From Termitomyces sp. T153 (taxonomy: Eukaryota; Basidiomycota; Agaricomycetes; Agaricales; Lyophyllaceae): a stretch of DNA of 64,000 bases. The position numbers and the translations under genes were made by a program. The stretch lies in NCBI GenBank assembly GCA_018296165.2, contig JACKQL020000098.1, positions 62,001 through 126,000 of the forward strand, read 5' to 3'. Position 1 is the stretch's first letter, and each line of letters starts with the position of its first letter. The notes under the pieces were generated by a model, which was given only the letters and a program-made list of their open reading frames with translations, ran no database searches and had not been told where the DNA came from. Positions 20,816 through 31,335 of this stretch are shown in pieces.

Positions 20816-21815
20816 AAGCACTATGTCAAATGTAGTTCATTCATAGATTTTTATCATGAGACAACATCTATGAACAGAGTTGAAAAGAATTATCTGACAG
20901 CCTCAAGAGGTATGCAAAAAAAATCATGGGCAAAAAGTTCTATTTTATGCTTTAAATACCACTGGACCCCTCACCCTTCTTGTACCTTACTTGTACAATA
21001 AAGTTATATATATATATGGACTAGCAATTGGGTCATCAGATGCCACAAAATCATGTGCTGCTTTCATCAAATTTGTTGGGCTAATTCATTTCATAAAGTC
21101 AGTGGTAAGTAAATGGAGATAGAAATTGTATAAGGGGATCAATGCTCTGCAATGAAACCCAATGGAAGGCAGGCAGACACAAGCAACAAGTGAGAGTCAA
21201 AGGAGCACAAGGCAGCTAAGAGTCAGGCAAGGGATGAGCATAGCAAGCCAAGCATGAGTAACAACACTGGAGTTCTTATAGTCAGATCAATGGGTAGACC
21301 TGGTGAACACTGCTATTGTTTGGTCTGAGGATATTCTTTCCTGCAGACCATCCTATATACTACATTGCTAGCAATGATGACTAACATAACTACTTCATCT
21401 GTTGGCAAAATGTATGGAAGCTGGGCTAACAATTAATCTATACTGAGTAAAGTCCAAGCATATGATTCATGGAAGGCAACTAATGAGGACAGAAGGGTGT
21501 AGGGCCTGACAGGTGGTATGTCAGATGAGCTATAATGGTGGATCATCCTTGGACTAAGCCTGGAATAGAGTTGAATAGTCCTAAGGGGACTGTCCCCTTA
21601 CAAATTGAATGGTTCTGACATGTTTCTTTGGTCATGATACTTTTGGTGTGTCAAGTTGATGGAGAAAAATTCTTTGGAGATGATGTCATGTCATGTGACA
21701 TTACCTCAAAGGCTGAGTCGAGATTTGGGCAAGATTGCTCCTTCATTGTTTCTCCATCAAGTTTGGAAAAGAGTGATGCCTTGAACCCTCTACGTCGTAC
21801 CTCGGAATTTTCCGG

Positions 21816-21990
21816 CGCGTAACCTAAGAATCTCTTCGGAGTCTAAGAAAAATTGCGAGATTACTGGTATTAGCTTCTACATAGAAGTACTTAGGAATGT
21901 TATTTATGGATGATCAAGTGCGGCAGAAGCTGGATGATCAGTCAAACAACTAAACTCGAAGGGGCTATCATTATGAATTTTGTTGTGGTT
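21816..21990 (-). repeat. Inverted, CpG-containing relative of the 20.3-kb repeat
   Basis: The reverse complement of 21816-21985 follows 20303-20430: ATAATGATAGCCCCTTCGAG, a GTTTGACTGATCATCCAGC-like run, then CTTCTATGTAGAAGCT. Unlike the two copies upstream it keeps CG sites. It marks the edge where normal CpG content resumes. Confidence 0.65.
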
Positions 21991-22175
21991 TTCAGACATC
22001 GCCGTCACGCTTCTATATTGGGACATCACGGTATCCAAAAATAAAAATAGACCAACAAAAATTCGGATCCTGTTTAGCCAAAATTTGAAACGCAATGTGG
22101 ATATGCTCGACCGTTTCGTAACCCCGCAAAATATTTATATGACATGCTAACGAAGTTCGGACGCGCAGGACATTC

Positions 22176-23497
22176 ATGGATTCAATCACTCTTTCCTCGC
22201 TATCCCTGTTCGCAGCAACACCCGAACAAATTTTTGAATCGAGACGAAGGACCTACGCGGAGTGGAGCGGAGGCCTGTCGCTGGAGGAATACCTGGCTCG
22301 AGACGAATTCACTGACAAACAAGAGGTGGCTTGCGAAGGAAGGCTAATTACATGGTACGTGGCTGCATATCGCCATCCTAATACTGGTCTTCAGGCCTCA
22401 ATCTTCAACCGATTTCTAATCTTTTTCGTAGGGTTCTGGCACCTCGCAGCAATCCAACATCGCTTGACTTCCTATGCTCCTGTGAAACGTACTTGCACAT
22501 TATTCCCTTCAAAGTTTCGCACTTCATCCTCATCACATCGTAGATTTCGCCGGGATGGCCTAGTTTGCTCCAAAGCTAACGCCAAACCGAAGAGAGTGAT
22601 CTGCTATGCGATCGCTTCCGTCTTCACTCCACTGCGTTTTCGAGGTAAAGGGTACGCAAGCCACATGATGCGCTTATTGCATTGGGTGATAGCGGACGTG
22701 TCTCTGCTTCCAGCCATATCTCCTAGAGAGTGGGGTGCCCCGCCTCATCGAGTTGCGCACGCAGGCGATGGGTTGTTCTCAGCACTTTGGAGCGATGTGG
22801 GAGCCGAATTTTATAGGCGATGCGGGCCTACGAAGGACTCAGATGGTTGGATTACGCGGGCACCTTTCTCGACGATATGGGATGTCAAACAAGAAAGTTC
22901 GAGTATTGACACAAGTGGCTGGACACTGTTAGACGAAACTGGCGTTATGAAACTCTGGGAGGATGACGCGGAAAATATTTCCCGCACGCTCTCGCCAGCT
23001 GATAACTTCCAGGTCTCATTCTCCTATCTTCCCCACAAAGGTGTGGCCGCGTTTCAACATTGGAGAACAACTGATATCTTGAACAAACGTGGTTATGCCC
23101 CAATCCATCATTGGGGGATTATTCGAGACTCAAACACCTTTGCCACTTGGACTTTCGATATTCAGTCATCTGCCAAGACACTACTCATTACTCGCCTGAA
23201 ATCTTCACCTGAGAATATGAAAACTTTGTTGGCAATATTGATGTCAGTGGCACGAAAACATGGCATGGAAAGGATCGAGGTCTATAATCTGCCAGATCAT
23301 TTGCAATCCTCTGCTGCGCATCTTGGAGGGCTCACCGTGGAACGAGATGACCATCTACCTTCTTTCAAATGGTACGGAGAAGAACACTCGAGCGAAATCG
23401 CGTGGCTCATGAATGAAAGGTAACTGATCTTCCAGCTGGTTCACACAATCTCCTTACATTTTTCAACAACATTCACTATAGATTCTGTTGGTGTTAA
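22176..23497 (+). CDS. LYC1-like lysine N-acetyltransferase (GNAT fold)
   Basis: Four exons (22176-22354, 22432-22488, 22544-23419, 23482-23497) give 375 residues. Splicing restores ITWVLAPRNNPTSLDFLCSC in place of the read-through intron sequence and ends in NERFCWC. Family features are LSLEEYLARDE near residue 35, the acetyl-CoA loop RFRGKGYASHMM near residue 117, and GLFSALWSDVGAEFY. Fungal LYC1 acetylates lysine in lysine degradation; the substrate here is inferred. The first two introns total 132 bp, so the unspliced frame is misleadingly open. The gene lies just right of the CpG-poor block and has a broken tandem copy downstream. Confidence 0.75.
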
Positions 23498-23908
23498 ACC
23501 TCTGCATGAGGAATAGAACGTACCAGGTACCTGCTGTATAGTATCTTCCAAGACTAAGAGCACTCAAACTTATCACAAATCTGAGTCTGGACGCACTTGA
23601 GTGGTTCTGAATCCGAGTGAACGTCACTTCTTTCCTGTCACCAAAAGGTAAATAAGATCCTTAACGGTTTTTCCGACCCTCATTTGCCCCTAGCTGTTCA
23701 ATCATTCGCAGGAAGAACGAGGCCAGGATGAGAAATTTAATCCACGTTGTTCGAAGTGAAATGCTTGCCGACTGATTGGCCGAGCCCTGTTTCCCTCCCT
23801 AGTCGCTAAATCACGGCTAATACATACAGGCCGGGCCGCTTCATCCGGCCCTTCTATGGAGTTCATACATGTCCTGCCGCGGTTTCTCATTGTATTAAAA
23901 GTCACTCT
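23498..23908. other. Spacer between the LYC1-like gene and its broken copy
   Basis: About 410 bp with normal CpG content and no recognisable gene. It should contain the terminator of the first gene and the ancestral promoter of the second copy. Confidence 0.5.
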
Positions 23909-25181
23909 TTGATGGAGACAACTGTTCTTGCCTCATTATCCCGTCTGCCGCAACACCTAAACAGATCCTTGAATCGAGACAAAGGGCCGCCCGGCGGAGG
24001 CCTGTTGCCGGCAGAATATCTAGCTAGGGAGGAGTTCATTGCCAAGCAAGAGCTGGCTCGCAACGGGAGATTAATTACATGTTATCTAACAAAACTCTCA
24101 CTCGACTGATGTCGATTTTTCAACCTTGTGCTCTGTAGGATTTTGGTACCTCGTGATAATCCAACAACCGCTCGGCTTCCTATGCTCCTGTAAAACGTAC
24201 CTGGATCTTCTTCCCTTCAAAGTTTCACTCTTTGTTCTCACTGTATCATACTTAGATGCCACCGTGATGGCTTAATTTGCTCCCAAGGTGACATCAGACC
24301 GAAGAAAGTTGTCTGCTATGGGATCTCTAGCGTCTTCACTCCACCGCGTTTCCGCGGTCAAGAGTACGCAAGTCATATGATGCGCTTACTACACTGGGTG
24401 ATAGCGGACATATCTATGCTTCCGGGTGACTTTCCTTCTGAATGGGAGGAACCTCAGCGAGTCGCACACGCAGGCGATGGATTGTTCTCAGCACTTTGGA
24501 GTGATCTTGGAGCCGAGTTCTACAAGCGATGCGGGCCCACAATGGACTCAGATGGTTAGATCGTGCGGGCGTCTTTCTCAACGATCTGGGATGTCAAAAA
24601 AGAAGATTCGAGCATTGATGCAACTGGTTGGACATTGTTGGACGAATCCGAAGTTATGAAATTCTGGCAGGATGACGCAACAAATATCGCTCGCACCCTT
24701 TCGCCGGCTGATAACTTCAAGGTCTCTTTTTCCTATCTCCCCCATAAGGGCGTGGCCGCGTTCCAGCACTGGCGGAAGATCGACTTCTTGAATTCACGTG
24801 GTTATACGATTCAACATTGGGGGATTATTGGAGATTCAAACCCTTTTGCTAGTTGGACTTTCGAGATCATGTCACCTTTCAAAACACTTCTCATTACTCG
24901 TTTGAATTCTTCCCTCGTAGATTTCGAGAAGTTGTTGGATATGTTGATGTCAGTGGCAAGAACGCATGGGATGGAAAGGGTCGAGGTCTATAATCTATCA
25001 GATCATTTACAATCCTCTGCTACACGTTCACTGTTGAACGAGATCGACAACTATCCTCTTTTACATGGCACGGAAAGGAAGAATTTAGTGAAATCGCATG
25101 GTTGTGGAAAGAAAGGTAAGTGAATTTACAATTGCAGCTGACCTCTCGTGATCTCAATACTATAGATTCTGTTGGTGTTAA
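23909..25181 (+). pseudogene. Broken tandem copy of the LYC1-like acetyltransferase
   Basis: It aligns with 22176-23497 along its length, including intron positions and the terminal exon ATTCTGTTGGTGTTAA. It has a one-base loss near the N-terminus compensated later by an 8-base loss, so a short N-terminal stretch is out of frame. The Trp of DGWI has become a TAG stop near 24559. Frames shift again before the C-terminus. The motif around FRGQEYASHMM has Glu where the acetyl-CoA loop needs Gly. Confidence 0.8.
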
Positions 25182-25311
25182 GATTACAAGGGGTGGACAT
25201 ACGCATGTTATATAGATATCCGTCACTGTATGATATTGGGAGTTTGTGCATGCATTGAAAGTGATTCCAGTCAGAAGGTACAAGGGCTGTCAAATTGTTC
25301 CTGAAAACGCA

Positions 25312-27847
25312 ATGTCTCCATACTCCGCTATAACTAAGGACCATCCATTGAACATCCGCTCCAAATGGCTTTTGTGTGCTCTTTTTATACCTGTTTTCCT
25401 GTTTGTCTTTTCTTTGTTACGCGTCGGGAGGGTTGAGGCTGAAGTCAAGAATGTTGAATTCGACATTCACCACTATCATCAAGATGACGGCGCGACGTAT
25501 ACCTCCTTGAATACTTCTGCTCCTGTTATTCCTGCTTTTTCCTTGACCGGCATACTTCCAGTCACTCAGGACTCGCTTTCTGGACTCGAGGAAGCTCTCA
25601 AATCGCTACTTGGACCGTCTCAACTCCGCGAGATCATACTCCTCTGCCCTCAGGCTCACGCCATCACGTTTCAAGTTCGTTCTGTCGTTCGAGAGGTCGT
25701 TTCTTCATATCCAGATATCCCGGACATTCGCCTTCAAACAATACAAACAGATATCGACGCTCGAGTTTTTGGGATCCTCGCTGCTGCCCAACTTTCTGGT
25801 TGGGTGTTGATTATGGATCAAGACGGACTCTCTCGAGAAAATAATCATTCGCGTGGCATTCTCTTGCAACCACCAGCACTCTCGTTCCCATATGGTCCTA
25901 AAGGCATCTGTTTTTCTTGGTTTAGTACCTTGGAACCATGTTTGCGTAGTTCAGTAGCAGGGTTCCCCCAAGAAGCTCACCATCTGTTGCCCCCCTTTGT
26001 CATGCCTGCTGCCCTCGCAATGGAGAACGGTGTTATCTCCACTATGGTTGATCCTTGGAGCGGTCTAGGTGAATATATTGCTACAACTCGTACTGATGGA
26101 ATCGGTGGCGTGGTCTTTGGCACTGGTGTCGACATGCTATCTCAAGCAATTGAGCTCGAACAAGCGATACATGGGCACAGCGGAGAAACATCTGGCCCAC
26201 GTAACAATGGAAGCATACAAGGCGCACAATTTGATGATACTCTACCAACAACAGCTGGGTACTCTGCTCCTGGCGTCTTCGTAGTTATCCTTCCGACATC
26301 TGAAGACTTCCTCCACTTGAGTCCATTATTATGTATGCTCAAGAATACTGGCGGACATCTAATAAACATCTGGATCTATGGTACGACGGAAGCCCCTTTA
26401 GATATGCCCGACCCACAAGATGGCCAATTTGTAGTGTCAGAGCATTGTAGTCTGTCTTATGCAATGCTAACGTTGTCAGATGCAACGACACAAGCACAGC
26501 GACTCTCTGCTTGGTTCAAATTCTTGGCTACCCCGGCCGATATCATCCTAAGCCTCCAAGGGGACAACAGATTTACCAATCTTGCTATGGACTCGACGAC
26601 CAACTTTCGCGAAGGCAGCGTTTCTGTTCGACTCCCTCGCATTGACCTTCCCCATACAGAATGGATGGGCTCTCTTTCACTCTCCGAATGGAAAAGTGCG
26701 TTAGCTCTCTACCGTTCTTGAAAAGCTAATGATAAACACTATAATTTCATTAGACTGGAATCAACCTCGAATTGATATCAGCATCATCACAAACAACAGA
26801 CCTCTCTCTTTCACACGGCTTTTCAAGTCCCTGAACGAAACCCATTTCTACGGTGACACAGTGGACTTACGAATCAATGTCGAACAATCCGCGGACGATG
26901 AAACTTTGAAAATCGTAAAAAATGTACACTGGCCACACGGGACCGTTTTCTTACATCACCGTATCGTTCAGGGCGGACTCATGCAAGCCGTTGTCGAGTC
27001 TTGGTATCCTGGTTCTAATGATACATATGGTCTGCTTCTTGAAGACGATGTGGAACTTTCACCACTGTTCTACGCTTGGGCAAAGATGTCTCTTCTCCGA
27101 TATAGGTAGGTCCTCTCGTCTCAAATCCGTACGGGACAGGGTCTCACTCATACTTTTTTCAGGTACGGCGATCCAAGAAATAGATCTCCACTCATGTTCG
27201 GCATCAGCCTGTACCAGCAAAAGAACGTCGAACTACCACCCGAAGGGCGTCATCTCTTTAACGCACGCGCTCTCTTCAACAACCACGGAATTTCTGATCC
27301 TACTACTCCATACCTCTCGCCTATCCCATGTAGCTGGGGCGCGATCTATTTCCCTGAACACTGGCGTGAATTCCATGCCTATCTCCCTCTCCGCCTGTCC
27401 GGATCCCCCTTCAAGCTCGACAAAACCATCGTCCCAAACGTCCGCTCGAACAAATGGACAAAATCCTGGAAGAAGTATTTCATCGAACTCGTGTACCTTC
27501 GTGGATACGTCATGCTCTATCCCAACTATGCAGACTTCGTCTCGCTCTCTACGAACCATCTAGAAGTCGGCTCGCATGTAAAGGTCCGTACTCTGGAGAA
27601 GCAGAAGCAGTTCCTGGTCCCTCTGATGGAGACGACGAATTGTGGCACGGTCGCGTTGCTTGACTTGCCTGGACGAACTCTTCCTCAATGGAACGCGCTT
27701 CCCGTGCTCAACCTGACCGGAGCCATGGCGACGCTCGAGTCTCTGGTAGAGGTAGGACACATACGTCGGGAAGAGCTGACGGGCTGTACAGACGATCCTG
27801 CACTCTTTGACATTCATCAGCTCTTATGCACTGCACCTAAATTGTAA
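25312..27847 (+). CDS. GT2-like glycosyltransferase, type II membrane protein
   Basis: Exons 25312-26695, 26754-27105 and 27163-27847 give 806 residues in phase. Intron 1 starts GTGCGT and removes the stop at 26719. The N-terminus has one hydrophobic anchor, LLCALFIPVFLFVFSLL (about residues 19-40), typical of Golgi enzymes. The C-terminal half has IDISIITNNRPLSFTRLFKS, then an acidic LLLEDDVELSPLFYAW motif that could bind a metal-nucleotide sugar, and later WGAIYFPEHW. Similar proteins are common and uncharacterised in Agaricomycetes. The start at 25312 was chosen over 25246 because it directly precedes the anchor. Its 3' end is duplicated at 30521-30864. Confidence 0.7.
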
Positions 27848-28018
27848 CATAAAGTTCAAGGAAGCTAGCTCCTTAGCGCACTGCTTCCATGAAATGCATA
27901 TATTAATATGCTAGAAGTTGATTCAACACCTAAGTAGCACTTGGCTCTCGATAGATCTGGCACGGAAAGGATGTCTGGTTATATTAAATCCATCACAGCT
28001 TTTTACAGGAGAGATTTC
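27848..28018 (+). repeat. 3' flank of the glycosyltransferase gene, duplicated at 30697-30864
   Basis: From the stop codon to TTTTTACAGGAG the two copies differ at only about four positions. After that point the copies diverge: here into the BYE1-like fragment, there into unique sequence. Confidence 0.9.
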
Positions 28019-29016
28019 TGGACTAGAGCGGTCTCACCACTCTCGTTCGTTGAGCGTACATGGGGATATCTGAGAAATACGTCCCGGAAAAGTTCCTCCA
28101 ACAGCCAAGCAGTTTTTCCGCGCTGGATCATCAGTAGGATCTTGAGCATCGGATTTCTTCCTCTTAGGAGGGGGCGTATTTGTGGCGCGATTACTTTTGC
28201 GTTTCAAGGCATTACTGGGGGGTGGAGAGCCAGTCCACTTTTTGATTCGATGGGAACGTGATCTTGCGTCATCGGATACTTCAGAATCGGATTCCGTTGA
28301 ATAAGACAGGCGACGCGGCGGGCGCTGAAAAGATTTCAGCCTTTAAAGATCAGATAATTAACCATAACGCACCTTCCCAGCACCTTTGCCCTGAATTCTC
28401 GGTGACTCCGCCACATATTCATCTTCACTGCCTTCGTCGTCAACTTCAGATTCAGAAGGAGGGGTTTCGACGGGGCTGTCTCGTCTGATCCTTTTCGCGG
28501 CTGGTCTCTTCTTCAGTGCAGATGGATGTTCTGCTTTAGCCGGCTTCTCAAGGGCTTCTTCTCCTTCCCAGGTCACTAAAACGCATGATAAACAAAGAAA
28601 GTCAAAGAAAATTATGCCGAATCGGCGATAAAATAATGCCATCTGTCTACAAGTCGCGCCAATAATCTGTGACTCTTGCAGAGCAGGCAGCCTCCCAAGG
28701 TAACTCAGGAGGACGGAGACATTGAAAGTTACCCTTGAACCTTGATGTTTACTCTATGAATCTTCCGGGCAGAGACACAAGAATGAAAGTCGTTACTGAC
28801 AGACAGACGAAACCAATGACCGAAAAAACGAAAATTACATAAACACGTATTCTCCACGACTACAAACCTCGTGGAGGACACCAAAGCTAACGAGGTACTT
28901 GAGAGGGGCCAAGCGTACTCACTAGTAGTTCGAAGACCTGTTGCCACGGTACAAGAGGGGCAGATATAGACATCTGATCGGGAACAGATGGTGAGCAGAG
29001 TGTGAAGGAAGAAAGG
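28019..29016 (-). pseudogene. Truncated duplicate of the BYE1-like gene
   Basis: It matches 1-1046 in the same orientation with scattered substitutions and small indels, including a loss of about 40 bp in the long intron. It covers the equivalents of exons 3-5. Exons 1 and 2, with most of the PHD finger and the start codon, are missing: similarity stops at GAAGGAAGAAAGG (29016). No replacement start is evident. Confidence 0.88.
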
Positions 29017-29264
29017 AGATTAGACTGAATAGAGAAGGATGAGTGGATAGAAGAGACCACAGCATATGGTGTGTATATTCCGGGTTCCTGGCTGATGTCT
29101 CCCATGGTTTGAATATCTGGTTCTACGAGGTATTCTCGTACGCATGGGTATATAGAACAGATATGATATCGATAAGCTTCTTCATATCCCGGTGTTTCAT
29201 CAGGAAATCCACGCATATATGCGCGTTGTGACTCGGGTATGAGATGGGATGGAAATGACGTACG
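29017..29264. other. Unrecognised piece within the duplication mosaic
   Basis: A minus-strand open frame (through RGFPDETPGYEEAYRYHICS) crosses this stretch and runs into the BYE1-like fragment. It may be leftover intron or the end of another gene. I could not assign it. Confidence 0.3.
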
Positions 29265-29783
29265 AGCATGGACCTCGGTGGACGGTGAGCCACGAAAAGA
29301 AAGCGCCAGTCTGATGAGGTGTGAATGTGTTCACCTCGAACATGGCGCTGGGGTGTGGTCCTGGAATTGGAGCAACATTAGACTAGTCGCATCGAGGTGT
29401 CCCTTGGAGCGAAAATTCCTCACCAATAGGTTTTTCCCAGAATTTATAGATCCGTAGCTGTGACATAGAAATTGATACGAGGTGCAAAGAGATACTACAA
29501 GGCGGGTCTGACCTCTGGAAACTCTCTTCTGATGCGCTCGTGCAACTCGCGTGCGTATTTCATCTCGCTCGGAACGTTGTGCATATAGTAGACTGTGGTA
29601 ACGGCATTAGCTAATTCCAGGGGCTCTGTACTAGCTCACTGTGAAAGTCGAATCCATTGTTGGATGAATCGATTGGTTTGGGGAATTCTTATAGGCAGAG
29701 GATTTGACGTTGGTCGGGGGGTTGTACAATGACTTGCCGTCGCGGTTGAGCGGCTCCGCGTTCGATTGGACTGGGTTGGCCAT
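29265..29783 (-). pseudogene. 5' fragment of a DOPA 4,5-dioxygenase-like gene
   Basis: On the minus strand, from an ATG at 29783, the translation runs MANPVQSNAEPLNRDG, YNPPTNVKSSAYK, then in the next frame EFPKPIDSSNNGFDFH, IYYMHN, ARELHERIRREFPE, LRIYKFWEKPIG and FEVNTFTPHQTGAFFSWLTV. These match the DOPA dioxygenase family. GT-AG introns fall after FDFH, after REFPE and after KPIG. The switch of frame after AYK implies a one-base deletion. The family's His-containing C-terminus is missing. It is divergently arranged with the Hsk3-like gene. Confidence 0.7.
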
Positions 29784-29978
29784 GGCGAACTTGAAGCCTG
29801 GCTTGGTAAACGATTTGACATGCGATCATGGTCGAGGGGTTCAAAATTTCTGCGTTCACGCGCGGGCGCCGTTGAGGAAATCGGAACCCAGAGGCATCTC
29901 TTCGGGTGGCGTGGGAGCCTTTTTGAGGCAATTGGGCTGGTCTTCAGAGTTCACGTGTGGGGCCGCCGGTGACCCAAC

Positions 29979-30280
29979 ATGGCTTCGGCACCAACGAATG
30001 CCACGCAAGCAAAGGATCGTCTGTATGCGCAACTTGCTGCAAGTTTTACAAGGATGTCCCGTGCTATAGGACGGACGGCCGATCTTTGTGAACAGCTTCA
30101 AGTTGATCTTGATGCAATGAGGACCTTTGCTGGTCTCGACGCAGCGAAGTAAACGGACACCCAAATACTGAATAATACTGCATAACCCTCATATTCACTC
30201 TTCACAGATTCATGACAATTGGCGCTCAGCTCAATCCTGAAGATCCTGCCGAGATACCAATAGAAGATCATGCCCAGTGA
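29979..30280 (+). CDS. Hsk3-like DASH complex subunit
   Basis: Two exons (29979-30148, 30208-30280) give an 80-residue protein. Landmarks are LYAQLAASF, a central helical stretch with ADLCEQLQVDLDAMRTFAG, and FMTIGAQLNPEDPAEIP. Small size, a helix-rich layout and the terminal Phe-Met motif suggest Hsk3, a subunit of the DASH/Dam1 ring at kinetochores; this assignment is tentative. The intron is 59 bp with GTAAAC and TTCAC-AG borders. The gene keeps normal CpG content, whereas its inverted copy at 5592-5890 has lost it. It may be the only expressed copy in this window. Confidence 0.5.
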
Positions 30281-30520
30281 GAACTGGATCTGGGGGAACC
30301 TGGAGGAATCAAGGGGAATCCGGGGGAACCTGAAACTTTGTGCAAATTTCCAAGTCCAGGCTGAAATCTCAGTAATGTCGCATGGAGCATGATACCGCTG
30401 GCGAGGACTGTTTGAAGTTCACTTCTACCGATTGCGTTGCAGATCGTACTCTTGTGGAGGAAGCTGGGTGACCTGGAGATGAAGAAGCGAGGAAGTTCGG
30501 ACTTTTTATTTTACCCTTCC

Positions 30521-30864
30521 TTGTACCTTCGTGGATACGTCATGCTCTATCCCAACTATGCAGACTTTGTCTCGCTCTCTGCGACGCTCGAGTCACTGGT
30601 AGAGGTAGGACACATACGTCGCGAAGAGCTGACGGGCTGTACAGACGACCTTGCACTCTTTGACATTCATCAGCTCTTATGCACTGCACCTAAATTGTAA
30701 CATAAAGTTCAAGGAAGCTAGCTCCTTAGCGCACTGCTTCCATGAAATGCATATATTAATATGCTAGAAGTTGATTCAACACCTACGTAGCACTTAGCTC
30801 TCGATAGATCTGGCACGGAAAGGATGTCTGATTATATTAAATCCATCACAGCTTTTTACAGGAG
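30521..30864 (+). pseudogene. Duplicated 3' end of the glycosyltransferase gene
   Basis: It repeats the end of 25312-27847: LYLRGYVMLYPNYADFVSLS, then a jump that deletes the part between FVSLS and ATLESL, then the last 45 residues, stop and 3' flank. It joins the Hsk3-like segment at a shared TTGTACCTTCG, a possible microhomology junction. Confidence 0.88.
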
Positions 30865-31335
30865 CAGCATATATAAAAGCACCACGATGAGCTAGCTAGC
30901 CACAACACCTGAAAAGAGCGAAAAATATTTAACACCAAGTATGCAAAAAAAATGGAAGGACAGTCAGGGATGGTGAGGGTGGATCAGATGCTTGGTGAGT
31001 GGGATGACATATGTTACGATGAGAAAGGGGAGGAGATGGAAGGAAAAGTCATCTGGGCCAAGAATATATGGACAGGGATTGCGATGGATCAAGCAAAAAT
31101 GGATAAATGGACGATTGGACAAGGTACAACTTTTCAAAGCAAAGCAGAGATATATGGATGGTGGCTGGGATGGTGGGATGATGATTGATGGTAAGTAGAA
31201 AAAGAGAAAAAAGAGACGATTCATGCTTGGGGTGAGTTTTGAGACGACCATGATATAAATAATGTACGGATAAACTTTTGGAGCGCTGTCAGATTTTGAG
31301 TGGAAAGGAAGAAGAATACAATGCAATGGCTAAGA
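30865..31335. other. Intergenic region
   Basis: No gene recognised. It is AT-leaning and contains runs such as GAAAGGGGAGGAGATGGAAGG. It likely includes the 3' untranslated region of the minus-strand gene that ends at 31336. Confidence 0.5.

Noticed and set aside
22355..22431. Read-through of the LYC1-like gene as one 415-residue frame
   Set aside because: The two introns total 132 bp, a multiple of three, so the frame stays open by chance. Splicing restores the family sequence ITWVLAP.
26696..26728. Stop at 26719-26721 as the end of a separate 491-residue protein
   Set aside because: A GTGCGT donor at 26696 and an acceptor at 26753 remove this stop in phase and join the N-terminal and glycosyltransferase parts.
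30964..31326. Minus-strand frame downstream of the duplication mosaic
   Set aside because: Its translation is low-complexity and hydrophobic with no homology seen, most likely 3' untranslated sequence of the AT-hook gene.
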